In this document: positions 9,304-17,910 of the stretch, piece by piece | Numbering within the stretch: the stretch's first letter is position 1 | Layout: every line of letters starts with the position of its first letter | NCBI GenBank assembly: GCA_963703125.1 | Contig: OY969790.1 | Span: forward strand, 2,976,001-3,040,000 | Origin: MFD04716-140 sp963703125 | GTDB taxonomy: Bacteria; Bacteroidota; Bacteroidia; Flavobacteriales; Flavobacteriaceae | Length of the DNA: 64,000 bases | Direction: 5' to 3' | The notes under the pieces: model-generated | The model's database searches: none | The model's input: only the letters and a program-made list of their open reading frames with translations | Told to the model about the DNA's origin: nothing | Program-made: the position numbers and the translations under genes

Positions 9304-9554
9304 ACCAGCAAGAACGCCAGCCAATAACTTGGTTTTTAGCAGCTGGGGCTGACGTAAGTAATTGAATATTAGGAACTTTATTGTGCTTTTATTTCCGCGG
9401 ATGGATTCTTTTTGAACATTTACAAATAACTCGACATTAGTACTTTATATAGACAGATTGTCGGGCGGACAAGTTTCAGATTCCCCACCTGACGCCAAGC
9501 CCTCAACGGGGACATTTTAAAACTTTGTAATTGCAAATAGAAAAATTAAATCAC

Positions 9555-10043
9555 ATGAAAAAAGTAAAAATCATTCCAGGAGTTATGTTATGCGTAATGC
9601 TGACGTATACCAACATTACCAACGCTCAAAAATTGGAGTCTGAATTCCTTTACAAAATTACCCTTTCTTTGGATAATCCCATCGATACGGGTAAGTCACC
9701 ATTTGGGACAAGGATTGCCTACCCCATCAAAGGAGGAACATTTGAAGGACCAAAAATGAAAGGTAAAGTGAAAGCGGTTGGTGAAGATTGGCTAATGAAA
9801 GTAGATGAAACCACCAATAAATTGGATGTACGATTGGTTCTTGAAACCGAAGATGGTCAATTAATCACTTGCACCTACCCTGGCATTGTACATACCAACG
9901 AAGATAAAACGAGTTACTGGCGAATTACGCCCACTTTTCAGACTAATTCAAAGAAATACGAATGGCTGAATTATATAATTGCAGTTGGTAAAGGCCTCTT
10001 TGAAAACGGCAGTGTTACTTATGAGGTTTTTACAATTAAATAA
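9555..10043 (+). CDS. DUF3237 family secreted protein
   Basis: 162 aa from the ATG at 9555, which starts a signal peptide (MKKVKIIPGVMLCVMLTYTNITNA). The frame is also open from a TTG at 9531. The family pattern is clear: GGTFEGPKMKGKV, then GEDW, LETEDGQLITC, YWRITPTFQT and KYEWLNYI. DUF3237 proteins are small beta-barrels of unknown function. A decayed paralogue lies at 22058-22549. The 196 bases after the stop hold a short open stretch (10044-10163, about 39 codons, no start) that may be a gene fragment. Confidence 0.85.
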   Translation: MKKVKIIPGVMLCVMLTYTNITNAQKLESEFLYKITLSLDNPIDTGKSPFGTRIAYPIKGGTFEGPKMKGKVKAVGEDWLMKVDETTNKLDVRLVLETEDGQLITCTYPGIVHTNEDKTSYWRITPTFQTNSKKYEWLNYIIAVGKGLFENGSVTYEVFTIK

Positions 10044-10238
10044 AAGCATCATACGAAAACAAAATTCACCATTATTTTCGAAGAGTCAAAACTGGACTTT
10101 GCAGGTTTACGAACAGCATTTTATATCCGAGTATTTAAAAAGACCGAAAAGAAAAACAAAGACTGCCACTAATAACTATGGTTACGTTGCGGCTGCAAGC
10201 TGAACAGTGAAACCCATGTTGAACCCTTCGCTAAACTC

Positions 10239-10758
10239 AGGGCTGGCTCACCGAACGCTTGGCCGTTATATTATGGGTTTTTCGTTTCTATTTTTAAGGA
10301 TATCAAAAGGATTGACAGTCCTCTTTTTTTGGAGCAGTGTTTTTGGATGGTTTTAACGTGGTTTCCTTCACCGTGGCACATAGGCACCCTAACCCACAAA
10401 CTAGTTTTTGCAGGGGGCGGTAGTTTGGCCCATGCCGATGTACCACTCAGGTGGTCCCTGCGGGTCAAAGACCAGGATCCTGTGTAAGTTGCCTGTTTCC
10501 AATCGTGGCTATTTTTTGTGGCCACTAGATGAGGCCGTTGGGCGCGGCAGCTTTTTGCTGCCACTTCGTATCACCACGACCCACCAGGCAACTAACCACA
10601 ATTTACCAATGGCGTTTTTATTTGCTTTCAGCGGTATTGGTGAATGCAAAACATTTTGCGACGTTTTTACCGTCTTTTGAATCTTATTTGTATTCGGTAC
10701 ACAATCATCCCAAACCCGGAATTTCACTTTGTTTAGCAGGTCGTTAGTGGCAAGCATA
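10239..10758. repeat. 520-bp direct repeat, right copy
   Basis: Second copy of the element at 4685-5204, same orientation, with the same ends and the same GGCAGC-TTTTT-GCTGCC hairpin (10546-10562). The identity starts at AGGGCTGGC and stops abruptly after AAGCATA, so the boundaries are sharp. It closes the roughly 5-kb AT-rich block and is followed within 27 bases by the end of the HxlR gene. Confidence 0.9.
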
Positions 10759-10784
10759 TCGTGACACCTTGAGAATTGTACGTT

Positions 10785-11108
10785 TCAATTTGTTGACATT
10801 TGCTTTTCACCCCAACTTCGCATTTGGCTAATAAACGGAATTAATTCTTTTCCTGTTTCGGTAAGTGAATATTCAACTTTGGGTGGAACCTCAGCATAAA
10901 CTTTTCTCGTAATTAGTTCATCAGCTTCCAGTTCTTTTAGTGTTTGGGTAAGCATTTTTGGTGTAATACCCACTATTGCCCTGTTTAGTTCACCGTATCT
11001 CATTAAGCCTTCCCTCAATACCCATAAAATCCGCCCTTTATATTTTCCGCCGATTCTTTGAAACGCGTAATCAACAGCACAATGTGCCTTTTGAATATTT
11101 TTTTTCAT
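10785..11108 (-). CDS. HxlR-family transcriptional regulator
   Basis: 107 aa winged-helix protein. It has the family's N-terminal Cys (AHCAVDY, Cys10) before IGGKYKGRILWVL, then GELNRAIVGITPKMLTQTLKELEADELI (recognition helix) and PPKVEYSLTETGKEL (wing). HxlR/DUF24 proteins are dimers, and several sense electrophiles or oxidants through this Cys. It is divergent from the CPBP protease gene, with a TACT/AGTA dyad between them, so autoregulation and control of that gene are likely. Confidence 0.9.
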   Translation of the reverse strand: MKKNIQKAHCAVDYAFQRIGGKYKGRILWVLREGLMRYGELNRAIVGITPKMLTQTLKELEADELITRKVYAEVPPKVEYSLTETGKELIPFISQMRSWGEKQMSTN

Positions 11109-11141
11109 TTTTTTTAAATTTAAACCATTGATAATCAGTTT

Positions 11142-11168
11142 TACTATGTTTTTAGTATGTAGCCTACT
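11142..11168. promoter_or_regulatory. Possible HxlR operator (alternating TACT/AGTA half-sites)
   Basis: In the HxlR-CPBP divergent intergenic region the sequence reads TACT (11142-11145), 8 bases, AGTA (11154-11157), 7 bases, TACT (11165-11168). This gives two overlapping dyads. TACT/AGTA half-sites are known for some DUF24/HxlR regulators such as the YodB group. Assignment to this regulator is by position. Confidence 0.45.
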
Positions 11169-11246
11169 TTATGGTATGTACTTGCTGTAAAGGTATCAAT
11201 TACTTTTATTTGCAAAAACATTAAATAATATTAATTAAAATAAACA

Positions 11247-12101
11247 ATGAATGTAACTATCAAAAGAGTGCTGCATTTTCCAATAACAAAAATTATCATT
11301 GGAATTGTAGTTCCATTTTCTCAATTTGTCATAATTCAAAACTTAGTATTAAAACCTTTTTTTTATAGCATTATTCAAGATAAAAGTATTGCTGACCCAA
11401 TTATTCATTGTGTTTCCATTATAGTTTTATTAGCCGCTTACTACTATTTATTCCGTTTATATGATAAAAGAAAAATAACAGAGCTATCCACAAAATATTT
11501 TCTAAAAGAAATGTTCGGAGGATTTTTCTTAGGTTTTTTTACAATTTCATTATCTATTTTCATTCTATACTTACTAGGGTATTATCAAGTTATTAGTATT
11601 TCACCATCTAACTACTCCATAAAGTTTTTCACGGTATTAATGTTTGCGGCCTTGGTTGAAGACTTATTTCATAGAGGGTTAATAATACGGGTGTGTGAAA
11701 ATTGGTTAGGAACTCATTTAGCCCTCGTCATTGGAATGTTAGTAGAAATGCAACACATTTTTAATCCCAATTCCAACCTATTTAGTCTTTTTTTATATAT
11801 GATTTGGGGGTTTACAATGGCAATGATGTTTATCTATACCAAAAGAATTTGGCTACCTTATTTTTTCCATATAGGTTGGAATTTCTCTCAGCCTTTTTAT
11901 GGTTCAAATCTTACAGGGCTAAATGATATGGGCAGTATCATTCAATCAAAATTCAATGGCCCTGAGTTATTAACAGGGGGTGCAGTTGGAATTGAGGGTT
12001 CAATTTTTACAGCAACTTTTTTATTGCTTATTGGAACAACACTTTATTATCGAGCAAAAAGAGAGGGTAAAATTGTAAAAAGCAAATTATTTAAAAGATG
12101 A
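11247..12101 (+). CDS. CPBP-family intramembrane metalloprotease
   Basis: 284 aa with about seven or eight membrane helices. The three family motifs are present: VEDLFHRG near residue 137 (the usual EExxxR appears here as EDxxxR), MQHIFNPN near 168, and FHIGWNF near 207, which supply the Glu/His ligands. Relatives are CAAX-prenyl protease/bacteriocin-immunity type proteins. The Glu-to-Asp change in motif 1 could alter activity. It is AT-rich and transcribed away from the HxlR gene. Its stop overlaps an ATG (ATGA) of a small gene now truncated. Confidence 0.85.
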   Translation: MNVTIKRVLHFPITKIIIGIVVPFSQFVIIQNLVLKPFFYSIIQDKSIADPIIHCVSIIVLLAAYYYLFRLYDKRKITELSTKYFLKEMFGGFFLGFFTISLSIFILYLLGYYQVISISPSNYSIKFFTVLMFAALVEDLFHRGLIIRVCENWLGTHLALVIGMLVEMQHIFNPNSNLFSLFLYMIWGFTMAMMFIYTKRIWLPYFFHIGWNFSQPFYGSNLTGLNDMGSIIQSKFNGPELLTGGAVGIEGSIFTATFLLLIGTTLYYRAKREGKIVKSKLFKR

Positions 12102-12196
12102 ATTTGAAAGATGCTTTTTTAAGTCTTGACAACTATTTTTCAGCAAGGACTATAGGTGATGACCTCATCCCATATTTAGATACCGGTCATAACTAG
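12098..12196 (+). pseudogene. 5' fragment of a small gene cut off by an IS3 remnant
   Basis: An ATG overlapping the CPBP stop (ATGA at 12098-12101) opens a 32-codon frame (MNLKDAFLSLDNYFSARTIG and 12 more residues) that ends at TAG 12194-12196, inside the IS3-derived sequence. The translational coupling and protein-like content suggest the start of a former second gene of the operon whose remainder is lost. Function unknown. Confidence 0.45.
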
Positions 12197-12268
12197 AGAA
12201 TCCGGGCTATTTTCAATCATTTCTATGTACTCGTTGGGGGACTTGTCCCCCAACGAACTGTGCGGTCT
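12176..12268 (-). mobile_element. IS3-family transposase remnant (C-terminal tail)
   Basis: Read on the minus strand this segment encodes RPHSSLGDKSPNEYIEMIEN and ten more residues before a stop at 12176-12178. RPHSSLG(x)xSPxEY is the hallmark C terminus of IS3-family OrfB integrases. Upstream in this frame a stop appears two codons before the motif, and no other part of the DDE domain is present. The same bases form a perfect 12-bp-arm palindrome (12231-12256, TCGTTGGGGGAC/GTCCCCCAACGA), a by-product of the SSLGDKSPNE coding sequence. Confidence 0.8.
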
Positions 12269-12574
12269 AAAGCGTTATTGTCCTCTCTTCAAATATCGAA
12301 CTTTTCCTGTGCATTTTCCAAAGAAAAGAACCAAGAGGTCATTGCAAACTAGCGCATTTAACAATTGATAATTGGATGAAATACATTTATATACTATTGA
12401 AATCTGGCAGAATAGATCAACTTATGGGGCTTGTAGCCAAAAGAATACTGTGATTTGAATCAAAAATTTTATAGGTATCAACTTATAAAGTGACCCCCTT
12501 AAAGCCTTTTTTATTTGGATTTTAGCACCATCAATCTTAGGGCTACTTCCCTAACTTACTTATAATTGGGCAAA
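12269..12574. other. Intergenic region after the IS remnant
   Basis: About 300 bases without a convincing gene. GTGACCCCCTT near 12490 resembles the GAC/CCCC-rich ends of some IS3-group elements and may be a leftover terminus of the same IS. Otherwise nothing was recognised. Confidence 0.4.
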
Positions 12575-12940
12575 ATGGAAAAGCAAACGATCTTAGAATT
12601 AAAGAAAAGAGCACTTATTGCTGATTGGCTAAAACCTACCCGTACTAAATTGCTGAAAACAATTGGGGTGCTAATTTTATGCAACTTGTTGGCTTTTACC
12701 CTGGTTACAAATGGCTTGGGTGGCTTGCTTGCCAACTTTATAATCGGTCTTTATACCTTCCTTATTATTTTATCGGTCCTTGGTTTTTTGTTGGGCCTGT
12801 TGGTGGCCTTATTGCCATATCAAAAACTTTCGTTTAAACAGAAATATGTAGCAAGTTCATTGGTCGTCATAATGGTTTTACAAGCATGTTTTTCCATTGC
12901 ATTGTGTTGGCTCACCGTAATTACCGTTTTGGATAGGTAA
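12575..12940 (+). CDS. Small membrane protein of unknown function
   Basis: 121 aa from the ATG at 12575. An in-frame TTG at 12566 is a weaker candidate start. Three hydrophobic helices (about residues 28-46, 55-85 and 93-115) follow a basic N terminus (LKKRALIADWLKPTRTKLLK). No family was recognised. It precedes a secreted peptidase-like gene by 64 bases. Confidence 0.7.
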   Translation: MEKQTILELKKRALIADWLKPTRTKLLKTIGVLILCNLLAFTLVTNGLGGLLANFIIGLYTFLIILSVLGFLLGLLVALLPYQKLSFKQKYVASSLVVIMVLQACFSIALCWLTVITVLDR

Positions 12941-13004
12941 AATATTGCGTCCCCCTTCAAAAATTAATAGGTCAATTTTAACTCTTTTTTATAATTAAAC
13001 ACAT

Positions 13005-14486
13005 ATGAAAGTTTATAATACTCCCTTATTCATACTTCCTTTTTTAGTTTTAATTATGGGCACTAGCATCGCCCAATCCGGAAAATTCACCGTTAAAGAA
13101 TTGATTCGGGTTGAAGATTATATCATAAACAACCATTCTTACAAGACATACAACGGTTTTATTGAGGTTCCCGAGGATTGGGGAGTACCCTCTTCCAGAA
13201 AATTGCAACTTCCCTTGTTGGTTATAAAATCGTCAAGCAACGAACCTGCAGAGCCTATATTATGGTTGGCAGGTGGCCCAGGTGCACAAAATATCCACGC
13301 TACTAAAAACGGACACTTTTTAAAAAACCATGATTTTGTTTGTGTGGGTTACCGGGGCACTACCGGCAATAGTATTTTAAGTTCACACGAGATGGGCGAG
13401 GCATTAAAGGGAGTCAACGATCAGTTGCTCAGTGATGCATCTTTGGATAATTTCGAGGCGAAAATGAGGGATTATTTAGCGCTGCTAAAAAATGAGGGGG
13501 TTGATATTACCAAATATACCATGATGGAAGTGATCGAAGATCTGGAATATGCCAGAAAAGCATTAGGATATGAAAAAATAAGCCTTTACAGTGAAAGTTA
13601 CGGTACTCGGTTGGCGTTGATATACAGCTATAAGTATCCTGAAGTAATCAAAAGGTCTGTGATGGAAGTGGTGAACCCACCAGGGCACTTTTTATGGGAA
13701 GCCAAACAAACGGATAGGATTCTTGACAAATATGATAGTATTTTCAAAGCCCAGCTGCCAATGAATTCCAATGGTTCCATAAAAAAAGCCATGATTACCG
13801 CTTTTAAGAACATGCCCAAACGTTGGTCGTTTTTTAAGTTGGATCCCGATAAAATAAAAACAATGACCTTTTTGTTGCTTTTTCAAAAGGAAATGGCCGT
13901 AAACGCCTTCCATGCTTATTTTAATGCCGCAAATCATAAAGATTATAGCGGATTATATTTTATGCAGTTGGCCTATGATTTCATGGTAGAGAGTGAAGCC
14001 ATTGGCGATTTATGCCAAAAAGGAATTTCCGCCGATTTTGACCCAACGATAAACTATAGGGAGGAACTAAGGAAGGATACAACCATTCTGGGTTACAATT
14101 ATTCTTTATTGTTATTTGGTAGCGGTGCTGCCTGGCACACCAATTCTATACCTGAGGAATATCGAAAAGTACGTACATCGCAAACGGAGACTTTGATGAT
14201 CAGTGGAAACCTGGACGTTTCAACACCCGCCGAAAACGCGACAATAGAATTGTTGCCTTATTTACCCAATGGGCATCAAGTGATACTCTCGAACATGTCG
14301 CATAATGATGTGGCTGTATTGCAAATAGATACCTATAGGCAATTTATTGCCCATTATATCGATACCGGTGAGGTTAGGGATACTCTTTTTAAGCACGATG
14401 AAGTTGATTTTACCCCTAAAATGAAATTTGGTTTATTGGCGAAATGGTGGTATCCGGTTGTTTTGGGAGCTAATTTTTTCAATTGA
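13005..14486 (+). CDS. Secreted alpha/beta hydrolase, peptidase S33 (tripeptidyl aminopeptidase-like)
   Basis: 493 aa with a signal peptide (MKVYNTPLFILPFLVLIMGTSIA). Motifs: LAGGPGAQ (near residue 88, the HGGPG-equivalent oxyanion motif), GYRGTTGNS, the nucleophile elbow YSESYGTR (Ser near 196), GNLDVSTP with the catalytic Asp (near 403) and NMSHND with the His (near 431). The large cap insertion between Ser and Asp is typical of S33 tripeptidyl or prolyl aminopeptidases. A role in peptide breakdown in the periplasm is inferred. Confidence 0.85.
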   Translation: MKVYNTPLFILPFLVLIMGTSIAQSGKFTVKELIRVEDYIINNHSYKTYNGFIEVPEDWGVPSSRKLQLPLLVIKSSSNEPAEPILWLAGGPGAQNIHATKNGHFLKNHDFVCVGYRGTTGNSILSSHEMGEALKGVNDQLLSDASLDNFEAKMRDYLALLKNEGVDITKYTMMEVIEDLEYARKALGYEKISLYSESYGTRLALIYSYKYPEVIKRSVMEVVNPPGHFLWEAKQTDRILDKYDSIFKAQLPMNSNGSIKKAMITAFKNMPKRWSFFKLDPDKIKTMTFLLLFQKEMAVNAFHAYFNAANHKDYSGLYFMQLAYDFMVESEAIGDLCQKGISADFDPTINYREELRKDTTILGYNYSLLLFGSGAAWHTNSIPEEYRKVRTSQTETLMISGNLDVSTPAENATIELLPYLPNGHQVILSNMSHNDVAVLQIDTYRQFIAHYIDTGEVRDTLFKHDEVDFTPKMKFGLLAKWWYPVVLGANFFN

Positions 14487-14629
14487 TACGACCAAAAGGG
14501 TTTAAAGTACCCTAAATTCAGGGATCTTGACAAACCAAGAAAGCCTTGTTGGCATTTCAAACTTATCGCAATTCGTTTCTCAACGATAAGTGATTTTTAG
14601 CTTCCTTTGCAGGGCAAAATTTATCTAGG

Positions 14630-15771
14630 ATGTTATATTTGATCGGGATTATATTGACCGTTTTTCTTGCCTTGGTACTTTTGGGCAAGCAAAAAAAAAT
14701 CTTTCCGATAAAATTTTGCTCGTCTGGCTTTTGGTCATTGCAGGGCATTTACTTTTTTACTATCTCTTTATAACTGGGAAAGTCTATCAAAATCCCGCTT
14801 TACTTGGCGTAAACTTACCCTATCCCCTGTTGCACGGGCCCTTTCTATACCTTTACACCTCGGCATTGACCAATAAAATTTCAACCAAGAAGTACAATTG
14901 GTTGCTCCATTTTTTAGCCATCCTGCCATTTTACGTATACCTAATCCCCTTCTTTAGCCTTACTTCAGAAAAGAAGATTGAAATTTTTCAAAATAATGGT
15001 GCTGGATATGAACTTTTTTTAACTGTCATCTCGTGGTCGATAAATTTATCAGGGATTATTTATGTTTCCGCAGCCCTTTATTTGTTGCATGTTTACCGGA
15101 AGTCTATAAAAAATGATTTCTCTTATATAGAAAAAATCAATCTTTCTTGGTTGCGCTTCTTGATATATGGGGTGGCTTTAATTTGGTTGTTCGTGGTTTT
15201 CGAGTACGATAATGGTGTTTATGGGTTAACGGTCGTTTATGTATTTTTCTTAGGCTATTTTGGAATAAAACAAGTAGGGATATTTTCCCAAAACCCTGAT
15301 TTGGTAAAACGTGGACCAACCAGTACCGAGGTTGCTTCATTTACAATGCAAGAAAACGAAAGTATTGAACTTACCGAGAAAATAAAATATGCAAAATCTA
15401 CTTTGACCAAGGAAGACGCGATCGTGATTCACAACGCTTTACAAAAGGCCATCCATCAGGATAAAATATATGCAAATCCTGAAATCACCTTATCGGAGCT
15501 AGCCAACATACTCGATGTACATCCCAACAACCTGTCGCAGGTAATCAATAGTTTTGAGCAAAAGAATTTTTATGATTATATCAATGAAAAACGGGTGGAA
15601 GCATTCATTACCCTTGTATCGAACCCCAAAAACCACAAGTACACTCTACTCGCCTTGGCGTACGACTGTGGCTTTAATTCCAAACCTTCATTCAACCGCA
15701 ATTTCAAGAAAGTAACTGGCCTTTCGCCTACCGCTTATATTAAACAACTTGAAGTGGATGTATCATCCTGA
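14630..15771 (+). CDS. AraC-family regulator with membrane N terminus, frame broken at an A9 run
   Basis: The C-terminal part (about 95 residues) is an AraC double helix-turn-helix: ITLSELANILDVHPNNLSQVIN and LLALAYDCGFNSKPSFNRNFKKVTGLSP. The N-terminal part has about seven membrane helices, a layout common in flavobacteria. The natural start ATG at 14630 (MLYLIGIILTVFLALVLLGKQKK) is in a different frame from the rest. The frames meet at nine A's (14691-14699). One more A would give KQKKNLSDKILLVW, which joins smoothly. Without it only a TTG start at 14716 in the second frame remains. The cause may be a real frameshift, -1 slippage on the A-run, or a sequencing error. Confidence 0.78.
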
Positions 15772-15914
15772 CATTTGAATCTTTTAGGTTTGTATGTAAT
15801 TGATATTCATCTGTTTATTTTTTAAAAATTTGAATTGATAAATACGTTTCATCGGGTAAGTTGAGACGGATGGCCGCTTGTGAAAGTTCATCTTTGCCTA
15901 AAATTATAAGCGAG

Positions 15915-16910
15915 ATGAAATACAAACGAATCTTAATTGCGCACGCCACATTTTTGTTATTCGCAATAATTGGGTGCGAAGAACTTACAACCACCGATTT
16001 GGGTAACCTAGTGCCCAAAACCGTTAGTGAAGATACAAGTCTACCCCATATTGCCATAAACGGAACGCTACTGCATGCGGAAACCTATGGCAACCCCATT
16101 GACCCTATGGTTGTTTTTCTGCATGGTGGGCCTGGTTCAGATTATCGAAATGCACTTCAGGTAAAACAACTCGAAGAAAATGGTTTCTACGTAGTATTTT
16201 ACGATCAGAGGGGGTCTGGACTTTCCAAAAGACATCCTAGAAACAGTTACGGTAAGTCGGTAATGCTAGACGACCTTAATGGAGTCATCCAATTTTATAA
16301 AACGTCCCCAGATCAAAAAGTATTTCTTTTTGGACATTCTTGGGGTGCAATTTTGGCTGCTGATTACATCAATGAATACCCGAATCAAATCAATGGTGCA
16401 ATCCTAGCCGAGCCCGGCGGGTTTACTTGGGAAAGGATAAAAAAATATATTGAACGCACTAAAAAAATCGAACTTTTCTCCGAGGCCACAAATGATGCAG
16501 TTTACGTAGATCAATTCTTTACGGGCAAAGAAAACCAACATGAACTATTGGATTACAAATTGGGGGTTAGCTCAGCATTCTCTTATTCAAAAGATAATAT
16601 AGAAGGTATTGAAGGGGCATCCCCGTTTTGGCGCTACGGGGCAGAAGCGTTCGGTGGGTTGGTCGATTATGTGGAAAAAGAAGGTTTTGATGCCTCGGAT
16701 AATTTGGATCAATACCCAAATAAAGTACTTTTCTTATACAGTGAAAATAACAAAGCGTATGGATCGGAGTGGGCCGAAGAAGAAGCTGCCGCCTTTCCAA
16801 ATAAGGAAATTGCAAGGATTGACGGTACAGGACACGAGCTTATTTTTTTTGGCTGGAACAAAGTGTACCCAAAAGTACTTGAATACCTCACTTCTATGCT
16901 GGGGGAATGA
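15915..16910 (+). CDS. Lipoprotein alpha/beta hydrolase, proline iminopeptidase-like
   Basis: 331 aa from the ATG at 15915, which begins the lipoprotein signal MKYKRILIAHATFLLFAIIGC. An upstream TTG at 15861 would add 18 residues before it. Motifs: FLHGGPGSD (near residue 69), FYDQRGSGLS, nucleophile elbow FGHSWGA (Ser near 141), LYSENNKAYG for the acid region, and GTGHE (His near 306). HGGPG plus DQRGxGxS is typical of proline iminopeptidases (S33). Lipid anchoring suggests action at the membrane. It lies next to the AraC-type regulator gene. Confidence 0.85.
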   Translation: MKYKRILIAHATFLLFAIIGCEELTTTDLGNLVPKTVSEDTSLPHIAINGTLLHAETYGNPIDPMVVFLHGGPGSDYRNALQVKQLEENGFYVVFYDQRGSGLSKRHPRNSYGKSVMLDDLNGVIQFYKTSPDQKVFLFGHSWGAILAADYINEYPNQINGAILAEPGGFTWERIKKYIERTKKIELFSEATNDAVYVDQFFTGKENQHELLDYKLGVSSAFSYSKDNIEGIEGASPFWRYGAEAFGGLVDYVEKEGFDASDNLDQYPNKVLFLYSENNKAYGSEWAEEEAAAFPNKEIARIDGTGHELIFFGWNKVYPKVLEYLTSMLGE

Positions 16911-17058
16911 AAATCCTTTTTTTTGACTGCCTTCTCCAAATTTCCAATAGTCCACACATCAATCGTAAAAGGACTTATTAATTTATTGACGTAGCCTGGC
17001 CGTGGTTTATAAGTCCTTATATCCGTCCGAAATCCAAAGCTATTTAAAAACAAAAAAT

Positions 17059-17730
17059 ATGAAATACAGAACTTTCTTTTTCAATGCGGTCATCCTTTTA
17101 ATTACCAATACTACCATTCAGGCGCAAAATATTAATTGGCAAGGCATGCCCAAGGAAAAAACCCATATAATGAGTTTGTCTTTCGGTTTAGAACATGGTG
17201 CCGTTTATTCTTTGGGCTATGGTTATCAGATAAATAAAAAAACACCCCTATTGTTAAATATGACGGTCTCCTTCCCGGCTGGAAATCGGTTGGTAGATGA
17301 CCTCAAGGTTCGCATTGGTGGACAACAGAAAATATTTGGTTCGCGCAATTTTTTGACAACTGCAAAAATCTACGGTGTTTTGAGAAGGTTTGATAATGAT
17401 TTTGCCCGTTTTTTAAATTTCGGCAGTGAATTTGCGATCGTTACCGGTTACTACCGCCCCAGATGGTTCGTTGCGGGAGAGTTTGGTTTTGACAAAGCCA
17501 TCGTAACCCATATAAAGCACAGCGATTTGGCACGGGATTATTATAACGACATTAAAAATGGTTGGTTTATACCTTCAGGCGGCAATTTTTTTTTCGGCAT
17601 GCAAGGTGGGTTTACGTTTGCCAAAAACGATTTAACACTTAACCTTGGCAAATACAGTACCCAATATCTTAATTCGGGTACAACGCTTCCTTTTTATGCA
17701 CAATTGGGCTACAACCTGCGATTCAATTAG
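17059..17730 (+). CDS. Outer-membrane beta-barrel-like protein
   Basis: 223 aa from the ATG at 17059, which starts the signal peptide MKYRTFFFNAVILLITNTTIQA. The frame is open from 17002. The mature part shows alternating strands (IMSLSFGLEHGAVYSLGYGY, TMTVSFPAG, FVAGEFGFDKA, FFGMQGGFTF) and ends FYAQLGYNLRFN, consistent with an outer membrane barrel of 10-12 strands. Function unknown. The following 180 bases (17731-17910) contain a minus-strand stretch (NDEDFKDAILIAHTTRKFGA) that might be a fragment of a lost gene. Confidence 0.7.
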   Translation: MKYRTFFFNAVILLITNTTIQAQNINWQGMPKEKTHIMSLSFGLEHGAVYSLGYGYQINKKTPLLLNMTVSFPAGNRLVDDLKVRIGGQQKIFGSRNFLTTAKIYGVLRRFDNDFARFLNFGSEFAIVTGYYRPRWFVAGEFGFDKAIVTHIKHSDLARDYYNDIKNGWFIPSGGNFFFGMQGGFTFAKNDLTLNLGKYSTQYLNSGTTLPFYAQLGYNLRFN

Positions 17731-17910
17731 AAACATGTATTGGTAAAAAAACATTTTTTGATATAAGCAAAAGCATGGGCTCCAAATTTTCGAGTAGTAT
17801 GGGCAATCAATATAGCATCTTTAAAATCCTCATCATTTATGCTTTTTCTGAGCGTCCGATGGGTTTACTTGCCTTTGCTATTACAAATAATAATTTATGA
17901 ATAGTTAAAT

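Noticed and set aside
9304..9554. Integron-like attC site in the gap before the DUF3237 gene and at the repeat ends (GTTAGTGGCAAGC)
   Set aside because: The core sequences do not fit the attC consensus (GTTRRRY / RYYYAAC) and no integron integrase is present.
12231..12256. Perfect 12-bp-arm palindrome that looks like a terminator or REP
   Set aside because: It is explained by the coding sequence of the IS3 transposase tail (SSLGDKSPNE) and has no T run.
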